Shown: positions 54,747 through 64,000 of the stretch, in pieces
How the letters are laid out: each line of letters begins with the position of its first letter
Numbering within the stretch: position 1 is the stretch's first letter
Notes under the pieces: generated by a model
Database searches by the model: none
What the model saw: only the letters and a program-made list of their open reading frames with translations
Told to the model about the DNA's origin: nothing
Assembly (NCBI GenBank): GCA_012295275.1
Contig: CM022673.1
Location: 2,569,605-2,633,604 of the forward strand
Origin: Chrysomallon squamiferum
Taxonomy: Eukaryota > Mollusca > Gastropoda > Neomphalida > Peltospiridae
Direction: 5' to 3'
Length of the DNA: 64,000 bases
Made by a program: the position numbers and the translations under genes

Positions 54747-55193
54747 GATAGATAGATAGATAGATATGGATACAAAGGTATAGATGTGTCATCTGTATAT
54801 CATAAAACTATTTTAAAATATCATACTTGCATTATTTTTAATTCAGACTGACAAGATCGACACAACTGTACTCACACTAGCCATTGCTTGGTAAGTTCCA
54901 ACTTTAAGTTTGGACTCTGTATCGAGAATAGTAATTACAGTGAAGCCCACATTTGTCCTCATGGCATTCACTGTGATCATCCCCAGGCATGCCAGACCTA
55001 TAACAATGTAGCGGATGGGAAGACAGTGGAGCCAGCAGGAACTGACTTCACATGTACAAGTGCAGTGTGACTCGTTCTTCTTGGCGACATCTTCCTGGGC
55101 TTCTTTCTCAGTCATCCTCTTAGCTTCAGATTTGTCTGTGTTCACTGTTCTGTATGTGATATCTTGATCATTCATAGGGTGTTGTAATGTCAT
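42139..55193 (-). CDS. SLC17-family vesicular transporter (VGLUT/sialin-like), 12 exons, complete
   Basis: Major facilitator anion transporter of the SLC17 family, expected in synaptic or lysosomal vesicle membranes. The exons splice in phase into 643 residues. Residues 1-60 are cytosolic with a Cys cluster (44-57). TM1 has the family Arg (R79). TM2 has GFLHSVFYIGYLITHLPGGY with H121, the VGLUT-type His. TM4 reads RFLQGLSEGLLYPACY: R178, Q181 as in VGLUTs rather than sialin's Glu, E185, and Tyr193 where VGLUTs and sialin have His. TM7 has HFARNW (R313). Family signatures STTNVRK, NHYDLSTRHAS and SGEQQPWA follow. The tail after residue 503 is 140 residues, acidic then lysine-rich, much longer than sialin's. 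Start is the ATG at 55193; no earlier in-frame ATG is apparent nearby. VGLUT-like motifs prevail, but a phosphate, urate or nucleotide substrate cannot be excluded. Confidence 0.9.
43201..43285 (-). CDS. SLC17 exon 11 (TM12)
   Basis: Encodes GWHDVFYFTTGITAL and FLAFGS. Length 85 nt, phase 0 to 1, donor gtaaga. Confidence 0.92.
45468..45595 (-). CDS. SLC17 exon 10 (TM10-TM11)
   Basis: Encodes INHYDLSTRHASFLVG and PIVAGHLTQSH, matching the NHLDIAPRYAS region of the family. Length 128 nt, phase 1 to 0, donor gtatgt. Confidence 0.94.
45705..45800 (+). repeat. Molluscan SINE-like remnant, second copy
   Basis: GCACCTTCCCATAGATAACA ... ATACCATACTTTTGGATATA then TTGGTTATGGTACACTGGTT, GGAATGGGATATAACCCACT. 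Shares the opening with 4645-4740 and, from memory, the order of the common molluscan element. Confidence 0.6.
46003..46113 (-). CDS. SLC17 exon 9 (TM9-TM10)
   Basis: Encodes FGIEACGFFAL and VLTVAVGASGMSVS. Length 111 nt, phase 1-1, donor gtaaaa. Confidence 0.92.
46387..46519 (-). CDS. SLC17 exon 8 (TM8, STTNVRK loop)
   Basis: Encodes NGVYSSIPHV, GWFADWLLLKN and LSTTNVRKLFTGL, a strong SLC17 signature. Length 133 nt, phase 0 to 1, donor gtaaag. Confidence 0.94.
46608..46877. repeat. (CT)n microsatellite, interrupted
   Basis: About 270 bases of CTCTCT with GT and TT interruptions in SLC17 intron 7. It gives a long Arg-Glu ORF on the minus strand and a Leu-Ser ORF on the plus strand, neither a gene. 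Confidence 0.97.
46927..47073 (-). CDS. SLC17 exon 7 (TM7)
   Basis: Encodes LPWKQILISPP, HFARNWVFILML and LFGFSVAE. Length 147 nt, phase 0-0, donor gtaaga. R313 corresponds to the TM7 arginine of VGLUTs. Confidence 0.93.
47109..47470. repeat. Tandem duplication of about 187 bp with (AT)n
   Basis: Both copies begin with AACCAGTTGAGAAGTTT-like sequence, contain (AT)n, then ATGATGAAAATAGAATTAT, ACATACTATAATACT and TCTGAGTGTATGTATG. Copies start near 47109 and 47297. Confidence 0.9.
47940..48296. repeat. ATT/ACT trinucleotide tract adjoining SLC17 exon 6 donor
   Basis: Imperfect ATT, ACT and GTT triplets run up to the exon 6 donor. Long Ile/Val ORFs here are repeat artefacts joined in frame to exon 6. 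Confidence 0.92.
48297..48430 (-). CDS. SLC17 exon 6 (TM6 and central loop)
   Basis: Encodes GIAWVVAWLCFAKEKPS and the central cytosolic loop up to GVLDYE. Length 134 nt, phase 1 to 0, donor gtaaca. Its acceptor region is present three times (see the 104-bp repeat). Confidence 0.92.
48422..48740. repeat. 104-bp repeat x3 containing the SLC17 exon 6 acceptor
   Basis: The CTGCAG acceptor core (minus-strand CTGCAG|GTGGTGTGG) recurs at 48431, 48535 and 48639, exactly 104 bases apart. The flanking CTAGTGAGACAGTGCTTTC and TACACTTGTTATTACAAT are almost identical. Only the copy at 48431 leads into real exon sequence. The third copy carries an insertion near 48710. Confidence 0.95.
48741..49150. repeat. 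Degenerate GTA/GTG/GAT trinucleotide region
   Basis: Imperfect triplets (GTAGTA, GGTGAT, TGGTGG). A 149-codon minus-strand ORF is rich in Thr and Ile and comes from the repeat. Confidence 0.85.
49274..49360 (-). CDS. SLC17 exon 5 (TM5-TM6)
   Basis: Encodes AYFGAVLGFPTAGLVTHF and GWQFIFYLN. Length 87 nt, phase 1-1, donor gtaaaa. Confidence 0.92.
49903..49990 (-). CDS. SLC17 exon 4 (TM4-TM5)
   Basis: Encodes GLLYPACYGIIRHW and the STPQERGRTGS loop. Length 88 nt, phase 0 to 1. The donor gtttgt is weak. Carries the His-to-Tyr change at 193. Confidence 0.9.
50433..50550 (-). CDS. SLC17 exon 3 (TM3-TM4)
   Basis: Encodes LYGGSILLSS to RFLQGLSE. Length 118 nt, phase 2 to 0, donor gtgaat. It contains the charged TM4 positions R178 and E185. 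Confidence 0.92.
50927..51045 (-). CDS. SLC17 exon 2 (TM2)
   Basis: Encodes VRWDTRMIGFLH through HLPGGYLATKLP, the MFS loop 2-3 signature region. Length 119 nt, phase 0 to 2, acceptor TTCCAG, donor gttaca. Confidence 0.92.
52786..53022. repeat. 11-bp minisatellite, about 21 units
   Basis: Units GGTAGTGTAAT, GATAGTGTAAT, GGTGGTGTAAT and GGTAGTGTGGT alternate. Because 11 is not a multiple of 3, the reverse frame reads an 11-residue Thr/His/Tyr repeat. Confidence 0.93.
54876..55193 (-). CDS. SLC17 exon 1 (N-terminus, TM1)
   Basis: Encodes residues 1-106: hydrophilic N-terminus, CTCTCEVSSCWLHC cluster, TM1 with Arg79, and a short luminal loop. The donor GCTAGT|gtgagt is in phase 0. Confidence 0.88.
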
Positions 55194-56642
55194 CAAAACT
55201 ATTTCCCAAATGTTTATTACTTGTTGTTGTTTTCTTTTTTTTCTTTTTTTTCTTTACAAAATTTGACTTTAAGATTCATTTTAGAAAATTATTATTTAAC
55301 CTCATCTACTGTTTTGACAGTATGAAAAACTGATGCTGTGGTATGTAGAGATGGGGATAAATCCAGTTTGTTTCAAAAATCTAACTGACGCCTTCAGTTA
55401 TTAAATTATTTCCATTTTTGTTTCACACACAACACTTGCTTTTTTAGCACTATGAAAAAACTGTTAAATACATTCCATACTTCAAACATTACTTAAGGTG
55501 TGTTGAAAATTCAAATGAAACATAGTAGTCCACTGTGAAAATCACCATCATATTGTCACTATCCTCCCTTGTACATGAGAGAGATGCCTTGGTCTATTAC
55601 TGCAAATCACAGCCTTGTTAATCAGTAAGCAGATGCCTAATTTTACCATTACATCCACTTTACTATCTGGTAGGTAGAAAATGAAATTTTAACACATCTG
55701 CATAAGCAGCTATCAGCAACGATAGTCTGTAACAGGTGTTACCAATAATCATTCGTGAATAATGTACCTAGCTGTACGCAGAATGTGTTAAGACAATCAA
55801 TATTGAAATGTTCGTGCATTATAGGCAGAGGTTATAAAGTCTGTGTAAGACATACCATGAAGTAGTTCATCTGGTTCTGAACAGCACTAAAGTTAACATT
55901 TGTTTAACAACAAGATGGTAATTTAAGTGTTGATCTTTTAACTTGTACAGCAATAATGACAACTGTGACATCAAGGTTTGGTTAAAAAGACTGTATGCCC
56001 CCAGCTTTGGGAAATTTCTAAACATCTCCTAATGGTATTTTATTTTAGATGAATACAAAAACAGAAAATATATTTACATGTAATCCATTTATTTTTTTTA
56101 TTTTTTTTTATATTATTAATTACGTGTAAGATTATTATTATTATCATTATTATTATTGTTGCTGTTGTTGTTGTTGTTGTTATTATTATTTGCAACAATT
56201 AACAGTTACAGTAAAGGGAAAACATTATTATTATAAAAATACTTTTTAGATATTAATAAAAATAATTAACAATAAAAAAAAAATAATGATAATAAAAAAT
56301 ATATTAAAATATAATAATATAAATAGTTAAATAAATAAATAAATAAAACTTAAATGATAGAAGAATTATATTTTCCCTATGGTAAGCATACTCGAACATT
56401 ATACATTTCAGTTATATTTTTAACATAACTAAAATTCATACTTCAACATTAGATCAAAACAAGAAATAAATGCATTGAACAAAAGCAATAATAATAATAA
56501 CAACAACAACAACAACAGTAATAACAACAACAGCAACAACAACAACAATAATAATAAATAAATAATAATAATAATATAGTTTTATACAACGGACAACATT
56601 TTTTAATCACTTGTATTATTATAATATTATTATTATTATTAA

Positions 56643-56682
<40 letters not shown>

Positions 56683-58899
56683 TGCAACAATTAACAGTTA
56701 CAGTAAAGGTCAACATTATCATTATAAAAATACTTTTTAGATGTTAATAAAAATAATTAACAATAATAAAAAAAAATAATAATGATAAAAAAATATATAT
56801 ATATAATTTTGGGGGGTTAGCTGTTTATTCTGTTATATATTTTCTTCTAATTAGTAAACAGTAAGTCTTTCATAAACATGTCTCATACAGCTGAGAGTTT
56901 ATAGAGAAATTTCAATGATTTGTGATGAACAATACATTTTTTATTCTTTTTGTCTGATTGATTAAATGAATGTTCATGCTGAAATTAATTATTTGATGTA
57001 ACGTTTCATTATGGCGGCCATATGTTACATTGATCACATATGAACATTCATATTTTAAAACTATTATACAAAATCTATTTATGCTGACATTATTAGAGTC
57101 AAAGAACAATAGAGAACAACAGAACAAAAATAATAAAACACAAAATAGTAACAATAACACCAATAAAAAGGATAATGGTATTAGTAGCAGTAGCAGTGTT
57201 ACAAGAATAACAGTAGGATAGTATTATGTAAAGGAGGCATGCACTTACAGACATAAATTTAATTATGTATTCACAAAGAACAAGTTATTGTGAATGATTA
57301 AGTAAAAACAAAAATATAATAAAAAAACACACATTGGAACTAAAGAAACTTTATTAACAAACTGACACAGCCGTTTAAAGAATGGTACAGCAATAATATA
57401 AACATTTATTAAATGTTGAAGGTTAGTACTGACCATTCCAGTAGTTTGTCATCATACAATAAACATTTATAAAAATGTTTATTCTCTGTAAAAGCCATAC
57501 TAGTCGTCTGTCACCAACCTTAGTTCTTCTGAAGAAAAATAAAACAATTTGTAAAAATAAAAATGTTGTGATATGTTCAAAAATGATTTGCAGAAATATA
57601 CACGTGGGTGTAAATCCAGAAACACACACACACACACTCATAAATTGATATATTTATATACATACATAATAATAATTACATAAACATTACACTTATCCAT
57701 AAATGTATGTAATTTACTTAAATTACAATATACAGCATGTTAGTTAATCCTTTCACTGCAGAATTAAAAACAGCTCCTGGCACAGTCGGCAAGATTAGTG
57801 TTGTTCTGTTACCCCACAGATGACAGCACCTACAATGTTTGTGAGTCTCTGGAGTAATAAAATTTTGAAAGGCTCAATGATTAATAAACATATTTTTTAA
57901 AACAAGACATGCTGAGAATTATTTTAGTAACTAATCTGAAGTAAATTTTCAAATACATTGATTTTGGAGGTTGTGGCCTAGAGGTTGGATCGGTGACAAA
58001 AAGCATGAAGCTTCCTTATTTGTTTTTTGAATCATTTCTTACTTCACTCAGTTTCTCCTTGCTGTGCTAATCAACAGAATAGCCTTTCTCATAATAAAAC
58101 CATTTTACGAAGCCCAACAGTAACTAATAATAATAATAATTAACTTGTTAACCAATAATGTAAAATATTTTGTTTATTGCATGAAAATACAGAATAGAAA
58201 AAAGTTCATATTAATGCCATTAAAAAATAGTTTAAAAGGAAATCTGTTTACAAAAACTGCAGTTATGAAAAATTCAAAAACCAATGAATGCCATGGTTCA
58301 ATGTTTTTTTTAAAAATTAACTTTACATAATTTAAATTTGAAAAGAAAGGAGACAGATATAAAAGATGTGATTCAGTTGAAATAATTTGTTTTTGGCAAT
58401 CCATGTCTTTTAATTTATCTCAGTGTTATCATTATCTTTCACTATTCTCTTTTTATCCATCTCTCTATCTACTTCATTTTATTATTATTATGTGTTATAT
58501 TTATGAGTTTATGTATCTATACATATGTATATATATATATATATATTTGTATAAAGGTATATGAACATGTGCATATGTGTAGGCATATATGTACTTGTAT
58601 GTATGGAGTTGTATGTATATGTATGTGTATTTCAATGCATGTATCTATACCTAGAAAAATTATGTAAGGTTATTCAGGAATCCACCCTGTTATTCCTATT
58701 TCTTTTGGTTTTTTTTTTGGCAGGGGTTGCAATAAAGCATCTAAAAAAAACACCCAAAAACAAACAAAATTAATAAAATAAACCCATAAAAATACAAGTA
58801 ATAATATTAAAATGTATTCTGTAATCATTAAACTGACATTTGATCCTATCCAATGTAAGCCCTGTGACAAATATCAGGTCGTGTTAAAAAGAACTTACT
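55194..58899. other. Intergenic region between SLC17 and the SCO-spondin-like gene
   Basis: Should hold the SLC17 promoter and 5' UTR and the 3' UTR of the next gene. No TATA box or exon can be defended. A tRNA-like fragment lies at 57965-58005 (GTTGTGGCCTAGAGGTTGG). It also contains the duplicated segment at 56188-56800. Confidence 0.6.
56188..56800. repeat. Direct repeat of about 125 bp separated by trinucleotide tracts
   Basis: TTTGCAACAATTAACAGTTA then CAGTAAAGG..AACATTAT, ATAAAAATACTTTTTAGAT, TTAATAAAAATAATTAACAA occurs at about 56188-56310 and again at about 56680-56800. Both are preceded by ATT/GTT tracts, so the tract and flank were duplicated together. Confidence 0.88.
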
Positions 58900-63445
<4,546 letters not shown>

Positions 63446-64000
63446 CTAAAAGAAAAGTGAAAAAAAGAAAGAAAAAGAAGTTAACAAATATTTGACTAAA
63501 GACAACTTGCCACCTCATTTTTGTATAATAATGATCTGAGACCAAAAAGTCACTAACAGGTTACTCTTTATCAGCATCAACAGATCTTACATGTAAAGCA
63601 CTGGCTAGAACAGGAAACAGACCAGTGTATGTACCAAGGATGACAAATCCTGTAACCCATCATGGTAAACATTCTAATATCTGAGACACATTATATTCCA
63701 TAACATGTGAAATTAATTTGAAATAATAATAATAATAATAATAATAGGAAAAAAAATAAAAAAATAAAAATAATAATAAAAACAAAACTAAGTTGAAATT
63801 GATAAATAAAATAAAATTAGGGAGAAAAAAAATAACAAAGTAATACCAAAAAAAAAAAAAATGAATAAAATAAAATACAAAATAATAATAAATATACATA
63901 ATAATAATAAAAATAAATAAATAAAATAAAATACAAAATAATTAAAAACATAATAATAATAATAAGAAGAAGAAGAATAAGAAGAATAAATAAATAAATA
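63446..64000. other. Window end, probable intron
   Basis: AT-rich; from 63720 on it is AAT/AAAT/AAG simple repeat. A stretch at 63600-63660 is less biased but gives no defensible exon. The upstream part of the minus-strand gene should lie beyond 64000. Confidence 0.5.

Larger units (their letters stand above)
42603..54875 (-). other. SLC17 introns
   Basis: Eleven introns, mostly repeats. They hold (AAT)n at 45107-45195, poly-T at 45284-45313, GATA/GACA at 44890-44930 and 50160-50250, (GT)n at 50080-50140, (CA)n at 49510-49558 and 51515-51556, AAT/AAG at 52150-52280 and (AT)n at 53890-53922 and 54720-54745. SINE-like remnants lie at 42911-42970 and 44346-44410. Intron 1 (51046-54875) is the longest and shows no exon. 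Confidence 0.65.

Noticed and set aside
63600-63660. Possible minus-strand exon after TTACAG
   Set aside because: Only a dozen or so codons before any donor-like site, no domain residues, and not needed to keep the gene in frame.

Overview
The window is eukaryotic and almost certainly molluscan. It is AT-rich and crowded with microsatellites. Its small exons are separated by 0.1-9 kb introns with GT..AG ends. Several dispersed repeat remnants match, from memory, short interspersed elements that are very common in mollusc genomes. I see no operons, rRNA, tRNA genes, CRISPR arrays or intact autonomous transposons.

Region 1 (about 1-35.6 kb, + strand) is one large gene, an orthologue of LRP4 (MEGF7). 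I could place 35 coding exons (1750-35562), and every pair of neighbouring exons is phase-compatible. They encode about 1,772 residues in the order 7 LDLa, EGF, calcium-binding EGF, four YWTD beta-propellers each followed by an EGF, a stalk with a Cys pair, one membrane helix, and a tail with an NPSY motif. The signal peptide and probably the first LDLa lie upstream of the window.

Region 2 (35.6-42.1 kb) lies between the stop codons of two convergent genes and holds their 3' ends, simple repeats and an AT-rich hairpin.

Region 3 (42.1-55.2 kb, - strand) is a complete 12-exon gene for a 643-residue SLC17 transporter, closest in motifs to vesicular glutamate transporters. The otherwise conserved TM4 histidine is tyrosine, and the C-terminal tail is unusually long.

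Region 4 (55.2-58.9 kb) is intergenic and repeat-rich. Region 5 (58.9-64 kb, - strand) is the 3' part of a secreted multidomain glycoprotein gene: three TSP1-like modules, TIL, VWC and a C-terminal cystine knot. This is the domain order of the SCO-spondin C-terminus. Its 5' part lies beyond the window.

I did not find a new biochemical system. The most unusual pattern is that segments spanning exon-intron junctions have been duplicated at four places in two genes. This leaves an array of decoy 3' splice sites before LRP4 exon 13, a duplicated donor after exon 17, a relic copy of exon 14 inside intron 19, and a triplicated acceptor before SLC17 exon 6. LRP4 and a VGLUT-like transporter both suggest synaptic roles, but nothing in the sequence shows that the neighbours cooperate.
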